DNA of 64,000 bases, taken from assembly GCF_030124175.1 (NCBI RefSeq), contig NZ_JASKMT010000024.1:21413-85412 (forward strand), in the 5' to 3' direction. Source of the DNA: Streptomyces sp. 549 (lineage in GTDB: Bacteria > Actinomycetota > Actinomycetes > Streptomycetales > Streptomycetaceae). The first letter of the stretch is position 1. Each line of letters begins with the position of its first letter. Both the position numbers and the translations under genes were made by a program. The notes below the pieces were generated by a model, which was not told where the DNA came from, made no database searches, and saw nothing but the letters and a program-made list of their open reading frames with translations. Of the stretch, positions 1 through 8,275 are shown one piece after another.

Positions 1-1301
1 CCGGCCGCGCCCAGCACCGCTGGCTGCGCGAGCACGTACTGCCCCGGCCCGAGGAGGTCCGGCCGGTCCTGTACAACTCGTGGGAGGCGACCGGGTTCGA
101 GGTCACCGAGGACAACCAGCGGGCCCTCGCCGAGCGGGCCGCGGCCATGGGCGTCGAGCTTTTTGTCGTGGACGACGGCTGGTTCGGCCGCCGCGACGAC
201 GACCGGGCCGGGCTCGGCGACTGGACACCCCACCACCGGCGCTTCCCCCAGGGCCTGCGCCCGCTCGCCGACCACGTGCACACGCTGGGCATGCGGTTCG
301 GGCTGTGGGTCGAGCCGGAGATGTTCAACGCCGACAGCGACCTGCACCGCACGCACCCGGACTGGACCGCGCACACCCCCGGCCCCGAGCCGACGCCGCG
401 CCGCAACCAGCTGATGCTCGACTTCACCCGGGACGACGTCGTCGACTGGGCCACCGAGGTGCTGTCCACGACCGTGCGGGACAACGGCGTCGACTTCCTC
501 AAGTGGGACTTCAACCGCTCCGTGACCGAGGGCGGCGGCGCCCCCGGCGCGGCCCGCTCCCGGTACGTCCACCACGCCGAGGGCTTCCACGAGGTGCTGG
601 ACCGGCTGCGTTCCCGCTTCCCCGACCTGCGGGTGGAGTCCTGCGCCGGCGGCGGCGGCCGGGTCGACGCCGCCGTCCTGCGCCGCACCGACCAGGTGTG
701 GCCGTCGGACAACACCGACCCCGTGGACCGGCTCGCGATCCAGGACGGCTTCACCCAGGTGTGGCCCGCCGCCGTGATGTCGTCCTGGGTGACCGACAGC
801 CCCAACTTCCTGACCGGCCGCCGCACCCCGCTGCGGTTCCGCTTCCACGCAGCCATGGCCGGTGTGCTCGGCGTCGGCGGCGACCTGATGAAGTGGTCCC
901 CGGAGCAACTGGCCGAGGCCGCCGACCTGGTGGCCGCCTACAAGCAGGTCAGGCACCTGGTGCAGCACGGCGACCACCACCGGCTGCGGCGCGCGGCCCC
1001 CGGCCGCAGCGACGCGGTGGCGTACGTGCGGGCGGACGGGGGCGAGGCGGCGGTCCTGGTACGGCGGCCGGACGCCGGCTTCCACCCCGCCGAACCACCC
1101 CTGCGCGTACCGGGGTTGCGAGCCGACGCCGTGTTCACCGTGGACGCGGCCTCCCCGGGCTCGGCGGGGGCGTCCCCGGGGCCGGCCGGGGCGTCCCTGC
1201 GTCTGTCGGGTGCGGCGCTCGCCGCCCACGGGCTGCCGGTGGAGCTGCCGCCGGGCGAGTACCGCAGCGCGCTGGTGTGGCTGCGCGGCAACGAGCGGTG
1301 A
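1..1301 (+). CDS. alpha-galactosidase, GH36 (3' part)
   Basis: Hydrolyses terminal alpha-galactosides, probably in the cytoplasm. The frame is open from position 3 to the TGA at 1299-1301; the start and N-terminal beta-sandwich lie left of the window, so about 432 residues are present. Visible GH36 marks are PVLYNSWEATGF, then VDDGWFGRR, GLWVEPEMFN, the nucleophile-bearing KWDFNR, ESCAGGGGR, and PSDNTDP with the likely acid/base aspartate. The C-terminal part is the expected all-beta domain. It converges on the cysteine desulfurase with about 100 bp between stops. GH36 assignment is firm from these motifs; the exact substrate (melibiose, raffinose or galactosylated oligosaccharide) is inference. 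An ATG at 147 is internal, because conserved GH36 sequence precedes it in the same frame. Confidence 0.93.
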   Translation, partial: GRAQHRWLREHVLPRPEEVRPVLYNSWEATGFEVTEDNQRALAERAAAMGVELFVVDDGWFGRRDDDRAGLGDWTPHHRRFPQGLRPLADHVHTLGMRFGLWVEPEMFNADSDLHRTHPDWTAHTPGPEPTPRRNQLMLDFTRDDVVDWATEVLSTTVRDNGVDFLKWDFNRSVTEGGGAPGAARSRYVHHAEGFHEVLDRLRSRFPDLRVESCAGGGGRVDAAVLRRTDQVWPSDNTDPVDRLAIQDGFTQVWPAAVMSSWVTDSPNFLTGRRTPLRFRFHAAMAGVLGVGGDLMKWSPEQLAEAADLVAAYKQVRHLVQHGDHHRLRRAAPGRSDAVAYVRADGGEAAVLVRRPDAGFHPAEPPLRVPGLRADAVFTVDAASPGSAGASPGPAGASLRLSGAALAAHGLPVELPPGEYRSALVWLRGNER

Positions 1302-1402
1302 GCCCGCGGGCGGGCGGGCGTACGCCGGTGGTAGGCCCTGCGTCTGCGGGGGCCGGGCGGGACGGCGGCGGGTGGCGGGTCAGACCGATTCGGTAGCTTC
1401 GA

Positions 1403-2581
1403 TCAGGTGAGTCCGGCGCTGCGGGCGCGTTCGACGGCCGGCCCGATCGCCGCGGCCACCGCCGCCACGTCCGCCTGCGTCGAGGTGTGGCCGAGCGAGA
1501 AGCGCAGCGTGCCGCGCGCCAGCTCCGGGTCCGCGCCGGTGGCGAGCACCACGTGGCTGGGCTGGGCGATGCCCGCCGTGCAGGCCGATCCGGTGGAGCA
1601 CTCGATGCCCTGGGCGTCCAGCAGGAGCAGCAGCGAGTCCCCTTCACAACCGGGGAACGCGAAGTGCGCGTTGGCGGGCAGCCGCCCCTCGGACGCCGGG
1701 TCGCCGCCCAGTACCGCGTCCGGGACGGCTGCGCGGACCTGAGCGACGAGCGAGTCCCGCAGCGCGCCCACCTCCTTCGCGAACCGCTCCTGCCGTGCCG
1801 CGGCGACCTCGGCGGCGACCGCGAAGGCGGCGACCGCGGGCACGTCCAGCGTGCCGGAGCGCACCTCCCGCTCCTGGCCGCCGCCGTGCAGCAGCGGCAC
1901 CGGCGTCTGGTCCCGGCCCAGCAGCAGCGCGCCGACCCCGTACGGGCCGCCGACCTTGTGCCCGCTGACAGTCATCGCGGACAGCCCCGAAGCGGCGAAA
2001 CCCACCGGCACCTGCCCGACGGCCTGCACCGCGTCGCTGTGCATCGGCACGCCGAACTCGGCCGCCACGGCGGCCAGTTCCGACACGGGCTGGAGCGTGC
2101 CGATCTCGTTGTTGGCCCACATCACGCTGACCAGGGCGACATTCTCCCCGCCCCCCGGCTCGCGCTCCAGCGCGGCCCGCAGCACCTGCGGGTGCACCCG
2201 CCCGTGGCCGTCCACCGGCAGCCACTCCACCAGGGCGCCCTCGTGGTCCGCCAGCCAGTGCACCGCGTCCAGCACGGCGTGGTGCTCGACGGGACTGGCG
2301 AGGATCCGGGTCCGGGCGGGGTCTGCGTCCCGCCGGGCCCAGTACAGGCCCTTGACCGCGAGGTTGTCGGACTCGGTGCCGCCCGCGGTGAAGACCACCT
2401 CGCTGGGGCGGGCGCCCAGCGCGGCGGCGAGGCGTTCGCGGGCCTCCTCGACGGTACGGCGGGCCCGCCGGCCGGCCGCGTGCAGCGAGGACGCGTTCCC
2501 GGTGACGGCGAGCTGGGCGGTCATCTCCCGCACCGCCTCCGGAAGCATGGGGGTGGTGGCGGCGTGATCGAGGTAGGCCAT
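1403..2581 (-). CDS. cysteine desulfurase, NifS/IscS family
   Basis: A 392-aa PLP enzyme that takes sulfur from cysteine onto an active-site persulfide for tRNA thiolation or Fe-S assembly. It starts YLDHAATTP; the PLP lysine lies in SGHK, a histidine in the VEHHA motif, and the catalytic cysteine in the loop STGSACTAG near the C-terminus. Length is normal for the family. Its ATG is on the minus strand at 2581. In Streptomyces the homologue I recall is followed by mnmA/trmU; here the next gene downstream is the convergent alpha-galactosidase, so the thiouridylase is not adjacent. The enzyme class is certain; the sulfur acceptor is not shown by the sequence. Confidence 0.93.
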   Translation of the reverse strand: MAYLDHAATTPMLPEAVREMTAQLAVTGNASSLHAAGRRARRTVEEARERLAAALGARPSEVVFTAGGTESDNLAVKGLYWARRDADPARTRILASPVEHHAVLDAVHWLADHEGALVEWLPVDGHGRVHPQVLRAALEREPGGGENVALVSVMWANNEIGTLQPVSELAAVAAEFGVPMHSDAVQAVGQVPVGFAASGLSAMTVSGHKVGGPYGVGALLLGRDQTPVPLLHGGGQEREVRSGTLDVPAVAAFAVAAEVAAARQERFAKEVGALRDSLVAQVRAAVPDAVLGGDPASEGRLPANAHFAFPGCEGDSLLLLLDAQGIECSTGSACTAGIAQPSHVVLATGADPELARGTLRFSLGHTSTQADVAAVAAAIGPAVERARSAGLT

Positions 2582-2689
2582 GGTGGCGACCAGTCTACGA
2601 GCCCTGCCCGGCCGCCCTGAGGGCGCACGGCAGGCGCACTGCGGGCGGTGGACGCAGCGCCGTCCCCCGGCCCCCGCCCGCGGCGGGTT

Positions 2690-3580
2690 TCATCCCGCGC
2701 CAGGGAGGGACCGGGCCGCGTCCGGGTCGTCGAGCACGGCGAGCAGGTCCCCGTGCCGCTCCAGGCGGCCGGGCAGGTCGTGGATGTCGAAGGCCAGCTC
2801 CGACGCTTCCTCGCAGCCCTCCACCTCCTCCCACGTGACGGGCATGGAGACGGTGGGCGCGGGCCGCGCCCTGGCGGTGTACGGCGTGGCGGTGGTCTTG
2901 GCCGCGTTGTTCTGGCTGTGGTCGATGAACACCTTGCCCGGCCGCAGCGCCCGGTCCATCCGGTGCACCGCGAGGCCGGGCAGCTCCCGCTCGGCCTCGG
3001 CCGCCAGCTCCTTGGCGTAGTCGGTGACCTCGGTGGACGGGGTGGGGCGCAGCGGAACGAGCAGGTGCAGGCCCTTGGACCCGGACGTCTTGGGACAGGC
3101 CGCCAGCCCGTCCGCCGCCAGGCGCTCGCGCAGCCACCCGGCCACGGTGCAGCACAGCACCACGTCGGCGGGCGGTCCCGGATCCAGGTCGAACACCAGC
3201 CGGTCCGCCTGCTCGGGCGCGTCAGCCCGCCACTGCGGGGTGTGGAACTCGGTCACCAGGTTGGCCGCCCACATCAGGGAGGGCAGGTCCTCGACCAGGA
3301 CCTGCCGGGCCGTCGTCCGGCTGGACCGCGGCACCTCGGCCGTCGTCACCCACTCGGGTGTGCCCGGCGGCACGTTCTTGGCGAAGAACGCGCCGCCTTC
3401 CGGGCCGTCGGGGTAGCGCAGGAAGCTCACCGGGCGTCCGGCCAGCTGGGGGAGCAGGACGGGCGCCGCGGACGCGTAGTAGTGCAGCAGCTCGCCCTTG
3501 GTGGTGCCGTCGGGGTAGAGGACCTTGTCCAGGTTGCTGAGGGACAGCTTTCTGCCCTCCACGATCGTGATCGGCGGCAT
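2690..3580 (-). CDS. NHEJ polymerase/primase (LigD polymerase-domain protein)
   Basis: A 296-aa stand-alone archaeo-eukaryotic primase-type polymerase that fills ends during non-homologous end joining. Motifs run LSNLDKVLYPDG near the N-terminus, FDLDPG with the metal-binding aspartates, SGSKGLH, and the third catalytic aspartate in VFIDHSQNN followed by PYTAR. There is no ligase or phosphoesterase domain, so an ATP-dependent ligase must be encoded elsewhere. It is divergent from ku, with 51 bp between the two start codons, so the pair is likely co-regulated. The length matches single-domain LigD polymerases of Streptomyces. Function is firm at family level. Confidence 0.92.
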   Translation of the reverse strand: MPPITIVEGRKLSLSNLDKVLYPDGTTKGELLHYYASAAPVLLPQLAGRPVSFLRYPDGPEGGAFFAKNVPPGTPEWVTTAEVPRSSRTTARQVLVEDLPSLMWAANLVTEFHTPQWRADAPEQADRLVFDLDPGPPADVVLCCTVAGWLRERLAADGLAACPKTSGSKGLHLLVPLRPTPSTEVTDYAKELAAEAERELPGLAVHRMDRALRPGKVFIDHSQNNAAKTTATPYTARARPAPTVSMPVTWEEVEGCEEASELAFDIHDLPGRLERHGDLLAVLDDPDAARSLPGAG

Positions 3581-3631
3581 ACCCTGAGAATCGCACGAAA
3601 ATCAGACATTGCGCCACAGTGGAGGTGTTCC

Positions 3632-4837
3632 GTGCGGTCCATCTGGAAAGGAGCCATCTCCTTCGGCCTGGTCAGCATCCCCATCCAGCTGTACGGCGCG
3701 ACCGAGAACCACAGCGTCAGCTTCCACCAGATCCACACCAAGGACGGCTGCGGAGGCCGCATCCGCTACCGCAAGGTGTGCGAGACCGAAGGTGTGGAGG
3801 TGCCGTCGGACGAGATCGGCAAGGGCTTCAGCGACGACGCCGGGGACACCGTGCTGCTCACCGACGCCGACCTCGCCTCGCTGCCGCTGCCCACGGCCAG
3901 GACCATCGAGATCCTCACCTTCATCCCGGCCTCCGACATCGACCCCATCCAGCTCGACCGGGCCTACTACCTGGGCGCCGAGACCGCGGCGGCGGCCAAA
4001 CCGTACGTGCTGCTGCGGGAGGCCCTGGAGCACACGGGCAAGGCCGCCGTCGCCAGGTTCGCCCTGCGCGGCCGGGAGTCCCTGGGTCTGCTGCGCGTGG
4101 TGGAGGGCACGCTCGTGCTGCACTCCATGCTGTGGCCGGACGAGGTCCGCGCGGCCGACGGACTGGCGCCGTCCCCGGACGTCACCGTGCGCGAGGCCGA
4201 ACTCGGCCTGGCGGAAACCCTGATGGACTCTCTCGGAGACCTGGACTGGACCGACCTGCACGACGAGTACCGGCACGCCGTCGAGGAGCTGGTCGCCGCC
4301 AAGCTGGAGGGCCGCACCCCCGAGGAGCAGCCCGCGCAGCCCACCGGCGGCAGGGTCATCGACCTCATGGCCGCGCTGGAGAACAGCGTGGCCGCCGCCC
4401 GCCAGGCCCGCGAGGGCGACAGGGGCGGGGCGACCATCCACCCCATCACGGCCCAGGGCCGGGCGTCGCAGTCCAAGAAGGCGGCGGGTGGCGAGTCGGG
4501 GGACGAGGCGGAGGAGAGCGCGCCCGCGAAGAAGTCCACCGCGAAGAAGGCACCGGCGAAGAAGGCCGTGAGCAAGCAGGCGCCCGCCAAGAAGACGGCG
4601 GCCAAGAAGGCCGCGGCGAAGAAGAGCGCGACGGAGAAGCCGGTCGCGAAGAAGGCGGCAAGCAAGCAGGCGGCGGGGGGCAGCCGCACCTCGGCCAAGG
4701 ACGGCAGCAAGTCCACCGCCTCGCGCCAGCCCGCGAAGAAGACCGGCAAGGCGGCGGCGAAGACCACGACGCGCGAGACCGCGGCCAAGAAGACCACCGC
4801 GTCCCGCGGAACGGCCGGTCGCCGCAAGGCTTCCTGA
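3632..4837 (+). CDS. ku: Ku DNA end-binding protein with lysine/alanine-rich tail
   Basis: Homodimeric ring protein that threads broken DNA ends and recruits the end-joining polymerase and ligase. The start is GTG 3632, set by a GGAGG at 3621-3625 six bases upstream; earlier in-frame codons lack an SD. The product is 401 aa. It opens RSIWKGAISFGLVSIPI, the bacterial Ku signature, and the Ku core covers about residues 1-260. From about residue 275 to the end lies a low-complexity tail of AKK/APAKK/TAKK repeats, like the histone-H1-type extensions of some actinobacterial Ku proteins, probably giving extra DNA binding. It is paired divergently with the LigD-type polymerase. Confidence 0.95.
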   Translation: MRSIWKGAISFGLVSIPIQLYGATENHSVSFHQIHTKDGCGGRIRYRKVCETEGVEVPSDEIGKGFSDDAGDTVLLTDADLASLPLPTARTIEILTFIPASDIDPIQLDRAYYLGAETAAAAKPYVLLREALEHTGKAAVARFALRGRESLGLLRVVEGTLVLHSMLWPDEVRAADGLAPSPDVTVREAELGLAETLMDSLGDLDWTDLHDEYRHAVEELVAAKLEGRTPEEQPAQPTGGRVIDLMAALENSVAAARQAREGDRGGATIHPITAQGRASQSKKAAGGESGDEAEESAPAKKSTAKKAPAKKAVSKQAPAKKTAAKKAAAKKSATEKPVAKKAASKQAAGGSRTSAKDGSKSTASRQPAKKTGKAAAKTTTRETAAKKTTASRGTAGRRKAS

Positions 4838-4940
4838 GGGCCAGGCCGAGGACCGGACGAATTCCGGCACCTGTGCCCGGCCAGGTCACGGAACGATCAC
4901 AGTGCCCGTTTCTGACCGCCTGCTGCACCAACCTGTGCAC

Positions 4941-5303
4941 ATGACAACACGCCGGACCGCCCCCCTCGTCACCGTTCTACTGCTTGCCGCGCTCACCGCC
5001 TGCGGCACCGAGAACGGCGACGGCACCGCACCCCCGGCGGCCGACGTCACGCCCAAGGCGACCAGCAAGATCAGCAAGGGCGACGTCACCCCGTGGCCCT
5101 TCACTGTGGACACCGGCACCCTCGCCTGCGACCAGGGAAAGATCACCTTCGAGGCCGGTGGCACCGAGTACGGCCTGACCGGTTCCGCCCAGAGCAGCTA
5201 CGCCAAGCCCGACCCCATCTGGGTCGACGACCCCGACGTCCCCGGCGTGAAGACCAGCCTCGGCTCCCTCATCGCCGCCGGCATGAAGCTCTGCAAGGAG
5301 TAG
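4941..5303 (+). CDS. small secreted lipoprotein, DUF2511-like
   Basis: A 120-aa predicted lipoprotein. From ATG 4941 it begins MTTRRTAPLV, then a hydrophobic stretch ending in the lipobox LTAC, so Cys22 or thereabouts should be lipidated after type II signal cleavage. The mature part has a short acidic/threonine linker and a compact domain containing WPFTVDTGTLACDQGKITF, which resembles DUF2511; two cysteines (TLACDQ and KLCKE) could form a disulfide. An upstream in-frame ATG at 4902 would precede the signal peptide and is less likely. It follows ku by about 100 bp but no functional tie is visible. Role unknown. Confidence 0.8.
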   Translation: MTTRRTAPLVTVLLLAALTACGTENGDGTAPPAADVTPKATSKISKGDVTPWPFTVDTGTLACDQGKITFEAGGTEYGLTGSAQSSYAKPDPIWVDDPDVPGVKTSLGSLIAAGMKLCKE

Positions 5304-5313
5304 CCGCCTCCGG

Positions 5314-5523
5314 TCACGGCCAGGCGTCGGGTCCTCCGCCGCGCCACTCGATCAGCGTCGGGTTGTCCATGCGGGCCTCGTCCAGGTCGAGCCCGGCCCG
5401 GCGGAGGAACTCGGCAAGATCCTCGGGACCGTGGGCGAGACCTAGTACTCCCCCCTCACGGGTGGTCACCCGGCGGCCGCTGGGACCGGGCGGATGGACG
5501 ACGATAGGCGCGTTGGTAACCAT
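5314..5523 (-). CDS. small conserved Streptomyces-type protein, 69 aa
   Basis: A 69-aa protein starting at ATG 5523 (MVTNAPIVVHPP) and ending GGPDAWP. It contains RRVTTREGGVLGLAHGPEDLAEFLRRAG, a small alpha/beta pattern I recall in short hypothetical Streptomyces proteins found beside XRE-type regulators. The open frame extends further upstream but that part lacks such character. The gene is convergent with the lipoprotein and divergent from the HAD gene; it forms the left end of the accessory-looking stretch 5.3-8.5 kb. I do not recognise a function. Confidence 0.6.
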   Translation of the reverse strand: MVTNAPIVVHPPGPSGRRVTTREGGVLGLAHGPEDLAEFLRRAGLDLDEARMDNPTLIEWRGGGPDAWP

Positions 5524-5599
5524 GATCCCAGCCTGCCGCCGACCACGGCCGCGTGCATCCGGGGAGCGGGAGAGGTGACCCGTGGGCTGAGCCGTGTCC

Positions 5600-5631
5600 T
5601 TGCAGCAAGAGCTCTTTGTAGGCTGCATCGC
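5600..5631 (+). promoter_or_regulatory. leaderless promoter with palindrome, HAD gene
   Basis: A TAGGCT hexamer at 5619-5624 lies 7 nt before the ATG at 5632, the spacing of a -10 box for a leaderless mRNA. Just upstream, 5607-5616 (AAGAGCTCTT) is a perfect 10-bp palindrome and may be an operator; TTGCAG at 5600-5605 is too close for a standard -35. Confidence 0.4.
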
Positions 5632-6270
5632 ATGATCCGTGCCGTTGCCTTCGACGTCGGGGAGACACTTGTCCACGACGACCGCTACTGGTCCTCGTGG
5701 GCCGACTGGCTTGAGGTGCCGAGACACACCCTGTCGGCATTGGTCGGTGCGGTTGTCGCCCAGGGGCGGGACAATGCCGAGGCCGTGCGTCTCCTGCGTC
5801 CGGGGCTCGACCTGGGCGCGGAGTACGCCGCCCGTGAGGCAGCCGGGCAGGGCGAGTACCTGGACGAGACCGACCTCTATTCGGACGTTCGACCTGCCCT
5901 ATCCGGACTCCGCATGGCGGGAGTAAGAGTGATCATCGCGGGCAACCAGACTGTTCGCGCAGGTGAGTTGCTGCGTGGTCTGTCACTGCCTGCCGATGTG
6001 GTCGTCACCTCTGGGGGGTTGGGCGCGGCCAAGCCGAGTCCGACCTTCTTCGCCAAGGTGGTGGAGTTGGCCGAATGCGCGTCTCGGGAAGTGCTCTATG
6101 TCGACGATCACCCCGCGAACGATGTCGCGCCGGCTCAACAAGCCGGGCTTCGCGCCGCCCACCTGAGGCGTGGGCCGTGGGGGCATCTGTGGGCGGACAC
6201 CCCGGAGAGCGCCGAAGCGGACTGGCGGATCAACACGCTGCACGAGGTGCAGAACGTCCTGCAACTCTGA
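5632..6270 (+). CDS. HAD-family hydrolase (phosphatase-like)
   Basis: A 212-aa haloacid-dehalogenase superfamily protein. Motif I is FDVGETL, in which the second catalytic aspartate is replaced by Glu (DxGET instead of DxDxT), as in several phosphatase-like HADs; motif II is probably the IAGNQT segment, motif III the lysine in LGAAKPSP, and motif IV VDDHPAND. The cap is the helical C1 type. The start ATG 5632 is chosen because motif I begins at residue 7 and a -10-like box sits 7 nt upstream; the longer frame to 5494 adds no conserved sequence. Codon choice is less C-ending than in neighbouring core genes, suggesting transfer. Substrate unknown. Confidence 0.85.
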   Translation: MIRAVAFDVGETLVHDDRYWSSWADWLEVPRHTLSALVGAVVAQGRDNAEAVRLLRPGLDLGAEYAAREAAGQGEYLDETDLYSDVRPALSGLRMAGVRVIIAGNQTVRAGELLRGLSLPADVVVTSGGLGAAKPSPTFFAKVVELAECASREVLYVDDHPANDVAPAQQAGLRAAHLRRGPWGHLWADTPESAEADWRINTLHEVQNVLQL

Positions 6271-6385
6271 AACAGACTTGGTCGAGGGATTCCCGAACGA
6301 AGCAGCCATAGTGCCCTTTTACCGTCCCGCCGGGCGATATCCGAGGGTACCGTCGCGAGGGCGACGTCACGACGTAGGGAGCAGT

Positions 6386-7633
6386 ATGCCCAACACTGAC
6401 AGCACTGCCCTCGAAACCGTCCGCTTCGGTCAGCGCCTGCAGATGCTGCGGCTCCGGCGCGGCATGTCACAGGCCGTCCTCGCAGGCCTAGCGGGGAAGT
6501 CGACCTCCTGGGTCAAAGCCGTCGAAGGCGGCAGGCTGCGCGAGCCGGGGCTGCCGATCGTGCTCCAACTCGCCGAAGCACTGCGAGTCCGGGATCTCAC
6601 CGAACTCACCGGCGCCGAAACGGGCGTGCACGAGCTGCGCACGGAGATGTTCATCGGACCGGGGCACGGTCGGCTGCCGCAGGTCCGCGACGCGATCAAC
6701 GCGCTGCCGATGGCCACCTCCCGCGAGGCGCCGCCCACTCCGCATCTGCGTGCGCGACTGGCTGCCGCCTGGGCCGCACGGCACTCCTCACCCGGACATC
6801 GCGAGGTCGTCGGTGCCCTCCTGCCGGAGCTGATCCGTGACGCCCAACTCGCGGTCCGGCAGTCCGACCGCGCCGCCGACCGACGCGCAGCACAGGCGGC
6901 ACTGAGTGAGGTGTACTCCCTCGCTCAGTTCTTCCTCGCCCACCAGCCGGACAGCGCGCTGCTGTGGCGGGTCGCCGAACGGGCCATGGTCGCGGCGCTG
7001 GAATCCGAGGACCCGCACACGATCGGCGTCGCGACGTGGCTCCAGGCGGAGGCGCACCGCGACGCCGGACAGTACGACGCCGCCGATCAGGTCACGACCG
7101 ACGCCCTGTCCTACCTGAAGCCGCACAGGGAGAGCGGGGGCGACGACGTGCGGGCGATCGCCGGGGCTCTGGAGGCCGGGGCCGGCTACACCGCCGCGCG
7201 ACGAGGGGACACGGGTACGGCGTGGGGGTGGTGGGACCGGGCGCGACGTGCGGCGGAGGCACTGCCTCAGGGCTACTACCATCCGGTCACGAGTTTCAGT
7301 GTGCCCGTGATGGGCGCGCACGGGGTGACGCTGGCGGTGGAGTTGCGGGCCGGCCAGGAGTCGGTGAGGCAGGCGACGCAGGCAGATGCCCACGCGATTC
7401 CGTCCTGCCCGAGGCGTGCGCGGCATCGCATCGAGGAGGCGCGGGCGCACCAGTTGGCCGGGCAGGCGGAGTCGGCGTTGGCGACGCTGGAGCGTGCCCA
7501 CGCCTCCGCGCCGGAGACGGTGCAGTGGAATGGCTATGCGCGGCGGATCCTGCTTGAGGAGTCGGAGTCGCGGGTCCCGTCGCTGCGGCAGCGGGCGGCA
7601 GCGCTGGCGGTGAAATGCGGCGTGCTGGGGTGA
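6386..7633 (+). CDS. XRE-family regulator with TPR-like C-terminal region
   Basis: A 415-aa regulator. ATG 6386 is preceded by AGGGAG at 6376-6381. The helix-turn-helix spans about residues 10-65, with FGQRLQMLRLRRGMSQ, then LAGLAGKSTSWVKAVEGG. The remaining 330 residues are alpha-helical and repeat-like (ALLWRVAERAMVAALES, AEAHRDAGQYDAADQVT, ARAHQLAGQAESALATLERA), as in TPR-type sensor regions of Streptomyces regulators. It heads a string of four tiny genes beginning 83 bp downstream, so it probably controls them. The ligand or partner is unknown. Confidence 0.85.
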   Translation: MPNTDSTALETVRFGQRLQMLRLRRGMSQAVLAGLAGKSTSWVKAVEGGRLREPGLPIVLQLAEALRVRDLTELTGAETGVHELRTEMFIGPGHGRLPQVRDAINALPMATSREAPPTPHLRARLAAAWAARHSSPGHREVVGALLPELIRDAQLAVRQSDRAADRRAAQAALSEVYSLAQFFLAHQPDSALLWRVAERAMVAALESEDPHTIGVATWLQAEAHRDAGQYDAADQVTTDALSYLKPHRESGGDDVRAIAGALEAGAGYTAARRGDTGTAWGWWDRARRAAEALPQGYYHPVTSFSVPVMGAHGVTLAVELRAGQESVRQATQADAHAIPSCPRRARHRIEEARAHQLAGQAESALATLERAHASAPETVQWNGYARRILLEESESRVPSLRQRAAALAVKCGVLG

Positions 7634-7716
7634 TGGTGGGTCACATACTGTGACCACGCGCAACGGCGGCGGCTCTACGTTCGGTGACGAGTCGATCACC
7701 GATCTGAGGAGTGCCA

Positions 7717-7860
7717 ATGGTTGCGCCGTCCCCTGTCCTTCCGCCCGCGCGGGCGTTGCGCAAGTGCTGCTCGTGTGGGCGATTGGTCCACGCGGGAAGA
7801 CCGGGCCCGCACGGCTGGTTGTGTGACCGTCCCGCCTGCACCCGGCAGACCGACCGGTGA
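7717..7860 (+). CDS. 47-aa cysteine-rich micro-protein (zinc-ribbon-like)
   Basis: A tiny gene with an excellent SD, GAGGAG at 7706-7711, five bases before ATG 7717. The 47-aa product begins MVAPSPVLPP and carries CCSCGRL and, about 20 residues on, CDRPAC, a CxxC/CxxxxC pattern able to bind zinc. Its TGA (7858-7860) overlaps the GTG of the next gene as GTGA, implying translational coupling. No homology-based function is claimed. Confidence 0.7.
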   Translation: MVAPSPVLPPARALRKCCSCGRLVHAGRPGPHGWLCDRPACTRQTDR

Positions 7861-8099
7861 CCCGCAGCATCGTCCGCTTCATGCAGTGGAGCGTCGGGCC
7901 GGATCGGGAGCCGGATGCGGAGGCGGTGACGTACGCGATGGAGTGCGCGGTGTGCGGCGCCCGTTCACAGCCTCGGGTGGATGCGGGGGACGGGCAGCAG
8001 TGGGTGTTCGCGCACGCCGGGCGCAACCCCTCCCACCACACCTACCGGGAGCACATCACCCGCCCCTACCGCGCAGTCATGACACGGACAGCCCCGTGA
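7857..8099 (+). CDS. DUF7848-like small protein
   Basis: An 80-aa product (MTRSIVRFMQWSVGPD) that resembles the DUF7848 family of short Streptomyces proteins linked to XRE regulators: VTYAMECAVCGARS gives a CxxC pair, and HAGRNPSHHTYREHITRPYRA is the conserved tail. GTG 7857 overlaps the previous stop by 4 bp, and its own TGA overlaps the next GTG in the same way. Second of four coupled mini-genes. The function of the family is not established. Confidence 0.75.
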   Translation: MTRSIVRFMQWSVGPDREPDAEAVTYAMECAVCGARSQPRVDAGDGQQWVFAHAGRNPSHHTYREHITRPYRAVMTRTAP

Positions 8100-8275
8100 C
8101 CGGCCCGGCGCGCAGGACACGCCGTCCGCCGCGCGACTCCGAGCCGATCGACAGCGACGCGGTCGCCATGATCCGCCCGTACCTGCTCGTCCCACCCCCA
8201 CCCCGCCCGGTGGAGCCACCGGCGGAGTCCGGCGCCGAGCCGCCGCCGACGCACGAGCGGGAGGCCGGGTGGTGA
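8096..8275 (+). CDS. 59-aa proline-rich micro-protein
   Basis: Third gene of the coupled string, starting GTG 8096 inside a GTGA overlap and ending TGA 8273-8275, itself overlapping the following GTG. The product has a basic start (MTGPARRTRRPPRDSEP) and a proline/glutamate-rich remainder ending EREAGW. It looks unstructured and resembles no family I know. Support comes from the repeated GTGA coupling on both sides rather than from homology. Confidence 0.5.
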   Translation: MTGPARRTRRPPRDSEPIDSDAVAMIRPYLLVPPPPRPVEPPAESGAEPPPTHEREAGW

